From contig NZ_KI519474.1 in the NCBI RefSeq assembly GCF_000482705.1, forward strand, positions 253,926-311,843: a stretch of 57,918 nt of DNA. Reading direction: 5' to 3'. This stretch comes from Glycomyces arizonensis DSM 44726. Lineage in GTDB: Bacteria; Actinomycetota; Actinomycetes; Mycobacteriales; Micromonosporaceae. The notes beneath the pieces are model-generated. The model was not told the origin of the DNA, searched no databases, and was given only the letters and a program-made list of their open reading frames with translations. Positions within the stretch are counted from its first letter, which is position 1, and each line of letters opens with the position of its first letter. Below, piece after piece: positions 1 to 11,631 of the stretch. The position numbers and the translations under genes are program-made.

Positions 1-1
1 C

Positions 2-343
2 GACCAGATCGCCTCGGACACCTCCGGCGACGGCGTCGTCGACCAGGTCAGCTCCGACACCAACGCCGACGGCTACATCGACTCGGTCGCCTCCGACACC
101 GACGGCGACGGCTACACCGACACCTACATCGCCGACACCAACGCCGACGGCTTCGTCGACGAGGTCAGCATCGACTCGGACGGCGACGGCTACGCCAACA
201 CCGTCATGACCGACACCAACGGCGACGGCTACCTCGACCAGGTCGAGACCACGCCCGAGACCTACAACCCGAACCCCGGCTCCGAGGACGCCCCCGCGGG
301 CACCGAGGGCAACTTCCAGTCCTCCACCGGCGAGGTCCTCTAG
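2..343 (+). CDS. C-terminal part of an Asp-rich calcium-binding-type repeat protein (5' end outside window)
   Basis: The open frame enters from the left edge and stops at the TAG at 341-343, leaving 113 residues. The first ~80 residues are six tandem 13-residue units of the pattern S-D-T-D-G-D-G-Y-x-D-x-V-x. Each carries a DxDxDG-like loop as in EF-hand, dockerin and thrombospondin type 3 repeats, so calcium binding is likely (inference). The last ~30 residues are a Pro/Glu/Ser tail ending EVL, with no LPxTG anchor or membrane segment. The nucleotide repeat has a 39-bp period. With the start missing, secretion cannot be judged, and the full length and any catalytic domain are unknown. Confidence 0.75.
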   Translation, partial: DQIASDTSGDGVVDQVSSDTNADGYIDSVASDTDGDGYTDTYIADTNADGFVDEVSIDSDGDGYANTVMTDTNGDGYLDQVETTPETYNPNPGSEDAPAGTEGNFQSSTGEVL

Positions 344-405
344 CACCGCGCGCCCGGTGGTCGGGCGCGACGAGCCCTGGGATTCGCGGAAGCACCGAGA
401 AGGCG

Positions 406-434
406 AAGGCCGGATGCGCCGAGCATCCGGCCTT
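406..434. terminator. Bidirectional terminator hairpin
   Basis: Perfect 12-bp stem AAGGCCGGATGC / GCATCCGGCCTT with a 5-nt loop, followed by TTTCG on the plus strand. It lies between the convergent ends of the repeat-protein gene (343) and folE (455), so it probably serves both. Confidence 0.8.
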
Positions 435-454
435 TCGTCACGCTCAGGGAGCCC

Positions 455-1093
455 TCAGCCGGTGCCGCGCATCAGCGCCATCGCCTCGGCCCTCGTCCTG
501 GCGTCGGACTGGAGGATGCCCCGCACCGCGGAGGTGACCGTCGTCGATCCCTGCTTGCGGATGCCCCGCATCGACATGCACGTGTGCTCGCACTCGACGA
601 CGACGATGACGCCGCTGGCCTCCAGCGACTCGTACAGCTGGTCGGCGATCTGGCTCGTCAGCCGCTCCTGCACCTGCGGGCGCCTGGAGTAGACCTCGAC
701 CAGCCGCGCCAGCTTCGACAGCCCGGCCACCCGGCCCGCCGAGCCGGGGATGTAACCCACGTGCGCGACCCCGGTGAACGGCAGCAGGTGGTGTTCGCAG
801 AACGACTGCACCTCGATGTCCCGCACCAGGACCAGCTCGTTGTGGTCCTCGTCGAACCCGGTCTTCAGCACTTCGCCGGGGTCCACCCGGAGCCCGGCGA
901 ACAGCTCGGCGTACGCGCGCGCCACGCGCCGCGGCGTCTCCTTGAGGCCTTCCCGGTCGGGGTCCTCGCCGACCGCGAGGAGGATCTCGCGGACGGCGGC
1001 CTCGATGCGAGGCAGGTCCACCGCGTCCTCGACGGGACTGCCGTTGATGCGGCCGTCGAGCAGACGGGCGGCCAGAGTGTCGAGTTCAGCCAT
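455..1093 (-). CDS. folE: GTP cyclohydrolase I
   Basis: Converts GTP to 7,8-dihydroneopterin triphosphate, the first step of tetrahydrofolate synthesis, in the cytoplasm. At 212 residues it is family-typical. Recognisable blocks are [10 protein letters not shown] (zinc-ligand Cys and catalytic His), [13 protein letters not shown], and the second zinc Cys in HTCMSMRGI followed by the [11 protein letters not shown] end block. The ATG start gives a normal N-terminus ([12 protein letters not shown]); no strong ribosome site is seen. It lies 124 nt downstream of ftsH on the same strand. The ftsH-folE order is common in actinobacteria, and co-transcription is possible. Confidence 0.96.
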   Translation of the reverse strand: MAELDTLAARLLDGRINGSPVEDAVDLPRIEAAVREILLAVGEDPDREGLKETPRRVARAYAELFAGLRVDPGEVLKTGFDEDHNELVLVRDIEVQSFCEHHLLPFTGVAHVGYIPGSAGRVAGLSKLARLVEVYSRRPQVQERLTSQIADQLYESLEASGVIVVVECEHTCMSMRGIRKQGSTTVTSAVRGILQSDARTRAEAMALMRGTG

Positions 1094-1217
1094 CGCACAA
1101 GCCTACGATGCCGACTCGGACTGCTTCGGTTCCATGGGACACGAGCCTACGAGCCGGGACCGACATCCGGGAGCGCCTGTGAGGACCGCCCCACGCCGGC
1201 AGTGGCCTTCCTCACGC

Positions 1218-4517
<3,300 letters not shown>

Positions 4518-4523
4518 TCGCTT

Positions 4524-4529
4524 CCTCCT
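4524..4529 (-). promoter_or_regulatory. Shine-Dalgarno site deciding the ftsH start
   Basis: The minus strand reads AGGAGG, then 6 nt (AAGCGA), then GTG at 4517. This argues for the GTG start over the ATG at 4550, which has no comparable site. Confidence 0.75.
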
Positions 4530-4780
4530 GCGTTCGTCGCGATCTCGCATCTGTGACGCCGCTCGCCAGGGCTCTGGCTCGCAACGCCGCCGGACCCGGC
4601 AGATGTGTGGATGAAACCGCCGCCGAGCCGCTGATAATTCGAAAGTACACGGCACGGGCCTGAATCGGTCGTTCAGCTACCCTGGGCCGCCGCTCATTGT
4701 GATCGTAATTCCTACCACGCTCGGGTTGACCTCGCCCACCCAAGCCAGCGGCGTCGCGCGTCGGGTGGCACCCTTGAGGC

Positions 4781-5419
4781 ATGACGTCGGAGCTAGCCAG
4801 CCCAGCATCAGTGCCGTCCCCAGCAGCGCAGGACGCCGTGTTCGACCCGGACTCGTGGTACGCCGAGGAGATCGAGCGCACCATCATCACCGAAGGCGAG
4901 ATCCGCGCCAAGGTCGGCGAACTGGCCGATCAGGTCTCGCGCGACTTCGCCGACAGCGCCTCGGAAACCGGCGACGAGCTGCTGCTCGTGGGCGTGTTCA
5001 AGGGCGCGGTCATGTTCATGGCCGACTTCGCCAGGGCGCTCACCGTCCCGGTGAAGATGGAGTTCATGGCCCTGTCGTCCTACGGGAACTCGGCGAGCTC
5101 CTCGGGCACGGTGCGGATCCTCAAGGACATCGACTCGGACGTGACCGGCAAGCACATCGTCGTCGTCGAGGACATCATCGACTCGGGCCTGACGCTGTCG
5201 TGGCTGCTCAAGTACCTCGAAGGGCTGAACCCCGCCTCGGTGCGGGTGGTGGCCATGCTCCGCAAGCCGGGCATGCAGCGCGCCGACATACCGGTCTCCT
5301 ACCTGGGCTTCGACATCCCCAACGAGTTCGTCGTCGGCTACGGCCTCGACTACGCCGAGCGCTACCGCGAGCTGCCGTTCATCGGCGTGCTCAAGCCGTC
5401 GGTCTACCAGAAGCCGTAG
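4781..5419 (+). CDS. hpt: Hypoxanthine (guanine) phosphoribosyltransferase
   Basis: Salvages hypoxanthine and guanine to IMP and GMP using PRPP. 212 residues. The PRPP-binding signature VVVEDIIDSGLTL lies near residues 127-139, preceded by the flexible-loop region SSYGNSASSSGTVRI. The N-terminal ~25 residues (Ser/Pro/Ala-rich before DSWYAEEIERTIITE) are longer than usual, so an internal start cannot be excluded. TTGAGG lies just upstream of the ATG. It is divergent from ftsH and convergent with tilS. The tilS-hpt-ftsH neighbourhood is classic in Gram-positive bacteria, although here hpt is on the opposite strand. Confidence 0.95.
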   Translation: MTSELASPASVPSPAAQDAVFDPDSWYAEEIERTIITEGEIRAKVGELADQVSRDFADSASETGDELLLVGVFKGAVMFMADFARALTVPVKMEFMALSSYGNSASSSGTVRILKDIDSDVTGKHIVVVEDIIDSGLTLSWLLKYLEGLNPASVRVVAMLRKPGMQRADIPVSYLGFDIPNEFVVGYGLDYAERYRELPFIGVLKPSVYQKP

Positions 5420-5431
5420 CCCCACCCCTGG

Positions 5432-6403
5432 TCAGCTGGGTCGCTCGGCGGTGATCGCGCCGCGGTGGCGGCGGACGGCGACGCCGCCGGGCAGGAACGT
5501 CGGCCCCTGGCCGTGCCATGCCGTGACGAGCGCCTCCAGGGCGTCGAGGTGGCGGTGGTTGAGATCGGCGCCGTTCACTCCCAGCTGAAAAATCCATGCC
5601 CGCACGACGCGCTGGCGGATCGGCGCGGGCAGTGCCGCGAGCCGCTCGACGCTGAGCGACCCGTCCTCGACGCAGCCGCCGTACGCCCCCTCGGCCTCGG
5701 CGTCGAGCAAGTCCGTGTCGGCGGCCACGAGCGCGGCGGTGCGCGCCAGGTTCGCCACGATGTCGTCCCCGAGCGTCCCGGTCAGGACCCCCATGGCCTG
5801 CCGCAGCGCCGAGCGGCGGAACCGCGGGTCGGTGTTGTGCGGGTCGTCCCACGGCTTGAGGCCGCGCGCCTCGCACGCCGCGCGCGTGTCGTCCCTGGCG
5901 ATGTCGAGCAGCGGCCTCCGGTAGCGCCCGCGCACGGCCCGCATCCCGGCGATGCCCCGCGGCCCGGCCCCGCGCGTGAGCGCGAGCAGGACCGTCTCGG
6001 CCTGGTCGTCGCGGGTGTGGCCGAGCAGGACCGCGCGGGCCCCGTGCCGCTCGGCCGCCCAGTCCAGTGCCGCGTATCGCGCCTCCCGGGCCGCCGCCTC
6101 CGGCCCGCCCGAGCCCAGGACCCGCACCGTCGCCGCCTCGGACGGGTCGAGGCCGATGCCGAGGCCCCATGCGGCGACGTCGGCGGCGCGTTCGGCCGAG
6201 CCGTCCTGGAGGCCGTGGTCGACGCTGATGAGCCCGGCGCGCAGGCCCGCGCGCGGGGCGCAGAAGGCGAGTGTGTCGGCCAAGGCCAGCGAGTCGGGGC
6301 CGCCGGAGCAGGCGGCGAGCACGAGCGAGCCGCGGGGGAGGTCGGCCAGGGCGTCGCGGACGGCGACGCGCAGGCGCGCGACCGGGTCCGGCAGCCTAGC
6401 CAT
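5432..6403 (-). CDS. tilS: tRNA(Ile) lysidine synthetase
   Basis: Modifies C34 of the CAU-anticodon tRNA-Ile to lysidine so that it reads AUA codons. 323 residues. The N-terminal PP-loop is ACSGGPDSLALAD (around residue 32), with the family block SVDHGLQDGS, the LLGHTRDDQAETVLLALTRG motif, and the PLLD-R-EAR region. The length fits the shorter actinobacterial forms, which lack most of the C-terminal domains of the E. coli enzyme. Its start overlaps the end of the upstream zincin gene by 8 nt, so the two are probably co-translated. Confidence 0.94.
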   Translation of the reverse strand: MARLPDPVARLRVAVRDALADLPRGSLVLAACSGGPDSLALADTLAFCAPRAGLRAGLISVDHGLQDGSAERAADVAAWGLGIGLDPSEAATVRVLGSGGPEAAAREARYAALDWAAERHGARAVLLGHTRDDQAETVLLALTRGAGPRGIAGMRAVRGRYRRPLLDIARDDTRAACEARGLKPWDDPHNTDPRFRRSALRQAMGVLTGTLGDDIVANLARTAALVAADTDLLDAEAEGAYGGCVEDGSLSVERLAALPAPIRQRVVRAWIFQLGVNGADLNHRHLDALEALVTAWHGQGPTFLPGGVAVRRHRGAITAERPS

Positions 6404-7496
6404 GCCCGATGGTCGCGGTCGGGGCGTCCAGGACGCGCGCGATCCACGTCTCGGGGTGCTCGATCTCGGCTTCGGTGGGGAGGTGCTGCGGGCTGTCCCA
6501 GACGCGGCTGAACCCGGTCACGCCGTGTTCGGCGACGACGTGGTCGACGAAGCGCCGCCCGGCCGCGTACTGCCGCATCTTGGCGTCCAGGCCCAGCAGC
6601 TGGCGCAGGAACCGCTGGAGCGTGCCGGGGTGGGCCCGGCGGCGGTCGAAGCGGCGGCGCAGCAGCGCCACGTGCTCGATGTGGCCGCGGCCGACGCCGT
6701 CCATGACGGACTCGGCGTGGCCTTCGAGGAGCGTCATGAGCGCCTGGATGCCCGCGATCGCCTCGCGCTGCTCGGGGCTGGTCATGGCCTCCATGACGTC
6801 CACTCCGGCCATGTCGTCCTCGCTCGCGGGCTCGTCGCGGGCGGCACTCAGGGCCCGCCGCACGGCCCGCCCGAACTGGGAGGCGGAGGACTCCTCGGGT
6901 TCGGCGGCGTCGAAGAAGGTGCGGATGAGGCCGTGGAAGTGGTCCCGCATCCACGGCACGGCGGTGAACTGCATGAGGTGCGCGGATTCGTGGACGGCGA
7001 TCCACAGCCGGAACTCGCGCGAGGGCAGGCGCAGGCGCCGTTCGACCTCGACGATGTTGGGGGCGACGAACAGGAGGCGGCCGGAGTCGGTGGAGAACGT
7101 CTCGAACTGGCCGAGGACGCGGGAGGACAGAAACGCGAGGACGGCTCCGGCCTGGACGCCGGTGACCTTCGCGGCGGCGCCCATCTGACGCGCGGGGTCG
7201 GCGTCGGTCTCGGCGGCGCCGAGCTGGTGCAGCAGGCGCCGCAGTCCGGCGATGTTGACGTGGCTCCAGCGGACGCGGTCGACGACGTCGATCGGCGCTT
7301 CGACGGCGGGGGTGAGTCCGGTGTAGTCGGCGACGAGCTCGGTGGCGGTGCGCGCGTGGCGGTGGAGGTCGGCGACGACGTCGAGGGCGCCTTCGGGGCT
7401 CATGCGGGGGCCGCCGCGGATGAAGGCGCGTGAGCACGAGGCCGCGGTGCGCCAGTCGATGGACGGCAGCATCGGATTGCTCACGGGCGGTGCCAT
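6396..7496 (-). CDS. Zinc-dependent metalloprotease-like protein (Zincin_2 family)
   Basis: 366 residues. The pattern AVHESAHLMQFTAVPWMRDH, with an HExxH-like H-E-S-A-H, places it in the actinobacterial zincin-fold family once annotated as 'coenzyme F420 biosynthesis-associated protein'. Members typically sit between dacB and tilS, as here. No signal peptide is obvious, suggesting a cytosolic location. The substrate is unknown. The region LEGHAESVMDGVG probably supplies further zinc ligands. The start is the ATG giving MAPPVSNPML; an internal start is possible. Confidence 0.85.
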   Translation of the reverse strand: MAPPVSNPMLPSIDWRTAASCSRAFIRGGPRMSPEGALDVVADLHRHARTATELVADYTGLTPAVEAPIDVVDRVRWSHVNIAGLRRLLHQLGAAETDADPARQMGAAAKVTGVQAGAVLAFLSSRVLGQFETFSTDSGRLLFVAPNIVEVERRLRLPSREFRLWIAVHESAHLMQFTAVPWMRDHFHGLIRTFFDAAEPEESSASQFGRAVRRALSAARDEPASEDDMAGVDVMEAMTSPEQREAIAGIQALMTLLEGHAESVMDGVGRGHIEHVALLRRRFDRRRAHPGTLQRFLRQLLGLDAKMRQYAAGRRFVDHVVAEHGVTGFSRVWDSPQHLPTEAEIEHPETWIARVLDAPTATIGHG

Positions 7497-7840
7497 CGGT
7501 CCAGCCTAGCCAGAGTGCAGTCGGCTCGCCACTCTCATCGGCGAACCGCCCGATCCGGTCGTTCTGGCCGAACGCGCGGCGGCGGATGACCGCTCCCTGA
7601 ACTCATGGACCATCGCGACGATCAGACGCGCGGCAGGTTCTGAACGCGGCCAATCCCGGAAGGATTGACCGCGTTCCCTGACCTGCCCCGCAGAACGCTC
7701 GACTTGCGCCTCGACACCCGCGCCGAATACGCGAGCACGGTCGCCACCTCCGGCGCCAACCGCACCGTGACCGTCCCGACCGAAGGCTGCGCCACCGTCA
7801 ACGACACCTGGCGCCAGATGTGCCGCCGCGCCCGGCCCGC
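7497..7840. other. Intergenic region between dacB and the zincin gene
   Basis: 344 nt without a supported gene. Reading frames that cross it are shadows of dacB, or short with no ribosome site. The only clear element is the hairpin at 7643-7675. Confidence 0.5.
7643..7675 (-). terminator. Hairpin downstream of dacB
   Basis: AACGCGGCCAATCC / GGATTGACCGCGTT pair over 14 positions with one mismatch around a 5-nt loop. It lies 166 nt past the dacB stop. There is no U-tract, as is common for actinobacterial terminators; another structured role is possible. Confidence 0.5.
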
Positions 7841-9265
7841 TCAGCATCCGCACAGCGAGACCGCGGTGGTCACCTCGTCCATCGCGTCCTTCACGCCCCC
7901 GCTCGAACCCCCGTTGCTGATGATCGAGAACACGACCAGCCGCCCGTCGTCGGTCATCACCGTCCCGGTCAGCGACGACACGCCCGTCAGCGTCCCGGTC
8001 TTCGCCCGCACCGAGCCCTCGCCCTCCGCGGCCGTCGTGAAGTGGTCCTCCAGCGACCCCGACCAGCCCGCCACCGGCAGCGCCTCGAACAGCGAACTGG
8101 CGGGCGTGGACACCGCCGCCGTCAGCATCTGCGTGAACGCGTTCGCCGTGATCCGGTCCGCGGGCGACATCCCCGAGCCGTCGTTGAGGACCAGCCCCGT
8201 CGTGTCCACCCCCAGCGACTCCAGCGTCGCCATGTGGGCCTTCCCGATCGCGGCCCACGTCATCTCGCCCTCCACGGCCAGCGCCGTCTGGAACGCCACC
8301 GCGTCCGCCAGCTCGTTGTCCGAGGTCAGGATGAAGAAGTCCACCAGCGAGGCGAGCGGCTCCGAGTAGACCGCCGCCAGCTCCTCCGCGCCGTCCGCGG
8401 CCACCCCTTCGGTGACCGTGTCGGCCCCGAGCAGGTCCGCGAACACCGTCGCGGCCGCCATCGCCGGGTCCTCGTGGTGCGGCGTGTAGTGCGTCGAGGC
8501 GTCGATCCGGCCCCCGTCGATCATCAGCGGCGCGGCCGGAGCGGTGTAGAGGTCCAGGTCCGACATCGGCACGGCTGGGGCGTTGACCGTGTCGGCGAAC
8601 AGGCTCGTGTCCAGGTAGACCGTGCTCGGCGCGTCGCCGCCGCGGGCCTCCAGGACCGCCTCGGCCAGCTCGGTCAGGCTCGCGCCCTTCCCGTAGTAGC
8701 CCTCCCCGTCGACGGTCAGGGCCACGTCGCCGCCGCCCACGAGCACCACCGAGTCCTCGTCGGGGCCCTCGACCACCGTCGTCGGGATGCGGTACTCCGC
8801 GCCCAGGTGCGTCAGCGCCGAGACGGCCGTCACCGTCTTCATCGACGAGGCGGGCGTCAACGGCTTCGCGCCGTCCTGCTCGAAGAGGACCTCGCCGGTG
8901 AACGCGTCGGCGAACACCGCCGACAGGTCCGAGGCGAACCGCGGATCGGCCAAAAGCTCGGGCAGCACCGAGGTCAGGTCCGGGACCGGGGCGTCCCGGT
9001 CAGCGGCGGCCAGGACCTCGGCGGGCTCGTCCGGCGGGTAGGCCTCCGGTGGCGTGAACGTCCCCGTCCGCGGCACCGCCACCGCGCTGATCTGCCACAC
9101 CAGCCCCGCCGCGGCGGCCACTATGACTATTGCGGCGAAGATCCCGAAGCCCCGCACCAGTGCGGTCCTGCGGCGTTTGCGCCGGGCATCTGCGGGTGAA
9201 CCCTCAGGTCGTCCCTGTGGTGTAGCACTCGCGACCTCGGGGTCGGCGTTGTCACTGCGGGCCAT
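7841..9265 (-). CDS. dacB: D-alanyl-D-alanine carboxypeptidase/endopeptidase (PBP4 type)
   Basis: Trims peptidoglycan stem peptides outside the membrane. 474 residues. A basic cytoplasmic N-terminus (ARRKRRRTALVRG) is followed by a membrane anchor or signal (about residues 34-55). Active-site motifs are SSMK near residue 138, SDN near 312 (LTSDNELAD), and KTG near 420 (RAKTGTLTGVSSLTG). The C-terminus ends CGC, as in many actinobacterial homologues. It is divergent from ppa, a conserved arrangement. Confidence 0.94.
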   Translation of the reverse strand: MARSDNADPEVASATPQGRPEGSPADARRKRRRTALVRGFGIFAAIVIVAAAAGLVWQISAVAVPRTGTFTPPEAYPPDEPAEVLAAADRDAPVPDLTSVLPELLADPRFASDLSAVFADAFTGEVLFEQDGAKPLTPASSMKTVTAVSALTHLGAEYRIPTTVVEGPDEDSVVLVGGGDVALTVDGEGYYGKGASLTELAEAVLEARGGDAPSTVYLDTSLFADTVNAPAVPMSDLDLYTAPAAPLMIDGGRIDASTHYTPHHEDPAMAAATVFADLLGADTVTEGVAADGAEELAAVYSEPLASLVDFFILTSDNELADAVAFQTALAVEGEMTWAAIGKAHMATLESLGVDTTGLVLNDGSGMSPADRITANAFTQMLTAAVSTPASSLFEALPVAGWSGSLEDHFTTAAEGEGSVRAKTGTLTGVSSLTGTVMTDDGRLVVFSIISNGGSSGGVKDAMDEVTTAVSLCGC

Positions 9266-9321
9266 GCACAGAGACTAGGCCATCAAGAGCACCCGAATAA
9301 CGCCTGGAGGAGAGTCGGCCG

Positions 9322-9816
9322 ATGGAGTTCGACGTGACGGTGGAGATCCCGAAAGGGAGCGCCAACAAGTACGAAATCGACCACAAGACCGGACGGATCC
9401 GCCTGGACCGGACATTGTTCACCGCGACGGTCTACCCGGCCGACTACGGCTTCATCGACGACACGCTCGGGCAGGACGGCGACCCGCTGGACGCCCTGGT
9501 GATGGTCGAGCCGACCTTCCCCGGCTGCGTCATCCGCGCCCGGGCGATCGGCATGTTCCGCATGCGGGACGAGAAGGGCGTGGACGACAAGGTCCTGTGC
9601 GTCCCGGCTGAGGACCCGCGCAAGGACAAGTTCAAGGACATCACCGACGTGCCCGAGTTCGACCGCCTGGAGATCCAGCACTTCTTCACGGTCTACAAGG
9701 ACTTGGAGCCTGGCAAGAGCGTCGAGGGCGCCACCTGGACCGGCCGCGCCGAGGCCGAGGAGGAGGTCCGCCGCTCGTTCGAGCGAGCCAAGGACGCCGG
9801 GTACTACGACCACTAG
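9322..9816 (+). CDS. ppa: Inorganic pyrophosphatase
   Basis: Hydrolyses PPi to drive biosynthetic reactions; soluble family I enzyme, 164 residues. It shows the start [18 protein letters not shown], the signature [12 protein letters not shown] with metal-binding Asp residues, and the Y-P-A-D-Y-G-F-I block. GGAGGAGAG lies about 10 nt before the ATG. It is followed at once by a strong terminator. Confidence 0.97.
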   Translation: MEFDVTVEIPKGSANKYEIDHKTGRIRLDRTLFTATVYPADYGFIDDTLGQDGDPLDALVMVEPTFPGCVIRARAIGMFRMRDEKGVDDKVLCVPAEDPRKDKFKDITDVPEFDRLEIQHFFTVYKDLEPGKSVEGATWTGRAEAEEEVRRSFERAKDAGYYDH

Positions 9817-9828
9817 ACGACACGCCGG

Positions 9829-9854
9829 ACGGCCTGGGCGCATGCTCAGGCCGT
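9829..9854. terminator. Terminator between ppa and yaaA
   Basis: ACGGCCTG / CAGGCCGT 8-bp stem with a 10-nt loop, followed by TTT. It lies between the convergent stops of ppa (9816) and yaaA (9867). Confidence 0.7.
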
Positions 9855-9866
9855 TTCGTGTACCTC

Positions 9867-10610
9867 CTAAACGCCGACGACGTCCAGCAGCCACGGCTTG
9901 GACCGCGTCGCGGGCTCGGACAGCTCGACCTTCCAGCCGTGCGAGGCGAGGAAGTCGCCCAGCTCGGCCGGGGTGGTCGGCTGCGCGCTGCTGGCGAGCA
10001 GCGCGTGGGCGACCTCGCCTCTGGTCGCCTTGGCCATGTGGGTGACGACGCTGCGCCTGCCCGCCTCGTCCTCTTTGAACACGCGGACCGAGACGCCGCG
10101 GCCCTTCGGGCCCCACACCTGCGTGTAGGCGCCCGAGCGCATGTCGACGATGAGCTCGTCGCGCGCGCCGAGGACCTCGGCGACGGCGGGCCGCCAGGCC
10201 TTCGCGAGCCGGTCGACGCCGGGCAGCTGCGCCGACATGGGCATCCGGTACGGCGGGACGCGGTCGGAGGGCCGCAGCAGGCCCCACAGCGGCGAGGCGA
10301 TGAGCACCTGGTTCCCGTCGGGCAGGTCGCCGAGGCCGAGGCGCTCGTAGAGGACGCCGGTGTAGAGCTCCCAGGCGGCGAGGGTGGGGGCGGTGCGCAG
10401 CTCGCGGTTCTGCTTGACGCAGTGCCTTTGGCGCGCAGTGAGCTTGAGGGCCTCGGCGGCGGTGTCCTCATCGGCGCAGAGCTCGATGAGGCGGTCGACG
10501 AGGAGTTCGCGGGTGGGATTCAGCGCCGGCGAGGAGAGTCGCCCGAGGTCGAGGGCGGGTCCGTCGCCTTGACGGGCCTTCCCTTCCGACGGCGGCAGCA
10601 GCATAAGCAC
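9867..10610 (-). CDS. yaaA: Peroxide-stress protein YaaA family (UPF0246/DUF328)
   Basis: 247 residues starting MLMLLPPSEGKA, the hallmark N-terminus of this family. Further family blocks are RQRHCVKQNRELRTAPT, YTGVLYERLGL and IASPLWGLLRPSDRVPPYRM, plus the C-terminal VDMRSGAY segment. In E. coli the protein limits DNA damage during H2O2 stress by lowering free iron; the same role here is inference from family. Soluble, cytoplasmic. Convergent with ppa. Confidence 0.88.
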   Translation of the reverse strand: MLMLLPPSEGKARQGDGPALDLGRLSSPALNPTRELLVDRLIELCADEDTAAEALKLTARQRHCVKQNRELRTAPTLAAWELYTGVLYERLGLGDLPDGNQVLIASPLWGLLRPSDRVPPYRMPMSAQLPGVDRLAKAWRPAVAEVLGARDELIVDMRSGAYTQVWGPKGRGVSVRVFKEDEAGRRSVVTHMAKATRGEVAHALLASSAQPTTPAELGDFLASHGWKVELSEPATRSKPWLLDVVGV

Positions 10611-10693
10611 AGCAGGCGAGTCTACCGGCTCGGGCTCCCGGGTTCACAGCGACGCGCGAATGGTCTATAGTACATGTGTTCGATCAAGCGGGA

Positions 10694-10719
10694 GCGGGTT
10701 CAAATCCCACCGAGGACCA
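10694..10719 (+). pseudogene. tRNA 3'-end-like fragment
   Basis: GCGGGTTCAAATCCCAC resembles a T-arm (one C-A mismatch in the stem), and is followed by CGAGGACCA, which looks like an acceptor 3' strand with CCA. No matching 5' strand (GTCCTCG) or anticodon arm is found in the preceding 150 nt, so it is not a complete tRNA. It lies about 170 nt before tRNA-Lys and could be an attachment-site remnant. Confidence 0.4.
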
Positions 10720-10890
10720 CGTGTGACGCGAATCGAATAGGCGCGGCGGCGGCACCTCCGCAGCACGCCGCCGCGCCGCCCACGTTCCACCCTCAGCATG
10801 CCACCGGCTCCCGACAACCGCGTGCCCCACGCCATCCCCGCCCCGCCTCACACGCCGGGCACACCCTGATACGGTATTCTCGCCGCGGAA

Positions 10891-10963
10891 GGGCCTCTAG
10901 CTCAATTGGCAGAGCTACGGACTTTTAATCCGCAGGTTCCGGGTTCGAGTCCCGGGGGGCCCA
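10891..10963 (+). tRNA. tRNA-Lys (anticodon TTT)
   Basis: 73 nt. Acceptor strand GGGCCTC pairs with GGGGCCC (one G-T wobble), discriminator A. The D-arm is AGCTCAATTGGCAGAGCT. The anticodon arm CGGAC TTTTAAT CCG gives loop CTTTTAA. The T-arm CCGGG TTCGAGT CCCGG is perfect. The CCA end is not encoded (CAG follows). Confidence 0.96.
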
Positions 10964-10994
10964 CAGCTCTTACCAAGCAGAACAGGCCACAAGG

Positions 10995-11156
10995 GAGACC
11001 CTTGCGGCCCTTGAGCTTCTTGACTCCGCTGGGACGCGGGTCGGCTTCGAGCTTCACGAGCGCGATGGTGATGCGCCGCTGCATGGGCTTGTCGAGTTTG
11101 CTGAACTGCTTCTCGGCGTCGGAGTCGAGGGTGACGCGGTAGTGCTGCTCGCTCAC
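10995..11156 (-). pseudogene. RelE/ParE-type toxin gene, 3' part lost next to tRNA-Lys
   Basis: The first ~54 residues (MSEQHYRVTLDSDAEKQFSKL ... KKLKGRKGL, given here only in part) match the start of RelE-superfamily mRNA interferases: the L-D-x-x-x-Q-x-x-I helix, then ADPRPSGVKKLKGR. The expected W-R-I-R-x-G-D-Y-R-x-x-Y core and catalytic C-terminus are absent. The frame instead runs antisense into the tRNA-Lys gene and stops at 10902. The homology therefore breaks about 30 nt from the tRNA 3' end. The start overlaps the antitoxin stop by 4 nt (ATGA). Toxin activity is very unlikely. Confidence 0.75.
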
Positions 11157-11449
11157 GCGGTGGCCTTGCCGTATTCCTGGGCGTCGATCTCGGCCAGGAC
11201 CTGCATCAATGGCTTGCCCGGACGGTCGCCGTTCGCCGCATGGGATTCCTCGGCGCGTTCGGCGAAGTATTCGTCCTCATGCCGTTCGAGCATCTCGACC
11301 TCATCGACCGGGACGATGCCGGCGACGCGCCTGCCGTCGACGACGACGGCGGTTCGGGCCCCCTCGTCGATGGCCGCTCGGATGGCGGCCTGAAGCTCGG
11401 CGGGCAGCGCTTCAAGCTCGATTTCGATCGTGTCCATCTCGTAGGCCAT
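11153..11449 (-). CDS. Antitoxin of a type II toxin-antitoxin pair (Phd/YefM-like)
   Basis: 98 residues. The segment RTAVVVDGRRVAGIVPVDEVEMLE is the typical 'prevent-host-death' core strand-turn-helix, followed by a charged C-terminal arm (HEDEYFAERAEESHAANGD) that would wrap the toxin. It precedes and overlaps the truncated relE-like gene, as expected for an antitoxin-first operon. With the toxin broken, it may now be a solitary regulator or an immunity remnant against related toxins. An alternative start (MDTIEIEL) lies 4 codons in. Confidence 0.75.
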   Translation of the reverse strand: MAYEMDTIEIELEALPAELQAAIRAAIDEGARTAVVVDGRRVAGIVPVDEVEMLERHEDEYFAERAEESHAANGDRPGKPLMQVLAEIDAQEYGKATA

Positions 11450-11598
11450 GACACGGGTTGTACGCGCAGCACCACGGCCCCACCATGTCGTTGACCTGGG
11501 GCGGACCCGCGCGTGTCCGAACTTTCCCTAAAGGCTCGAGGGCGCGCAAGCGCGCCTGGCGGACCCCGCTCGGGCGTCGAGCCGCCCGAGCTCGATGA

Positions 11599-11627
11599 CA
11601 GCCGGGAGCCGTTTCGGCTCCCGGCTG
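11599..11627 (-). terminator. Terminator of the amidohydrolase gene
   Basis: Perfect 13-bp stem CAGCCGGGAGCCG / CGGCTCCCGGCTG with a 3-nt loop, 4 nt after the stop codon of the minus-strand gene. Confidence 0.8.
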
Positions 11628-11631
11628 CTTC

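Noticed and set aside
7665..8369. Plus-strand frame overlapping dacB (234 residues)
   Set aside because: Shadow of dacB, which has all three active-site motifs on the other strand.
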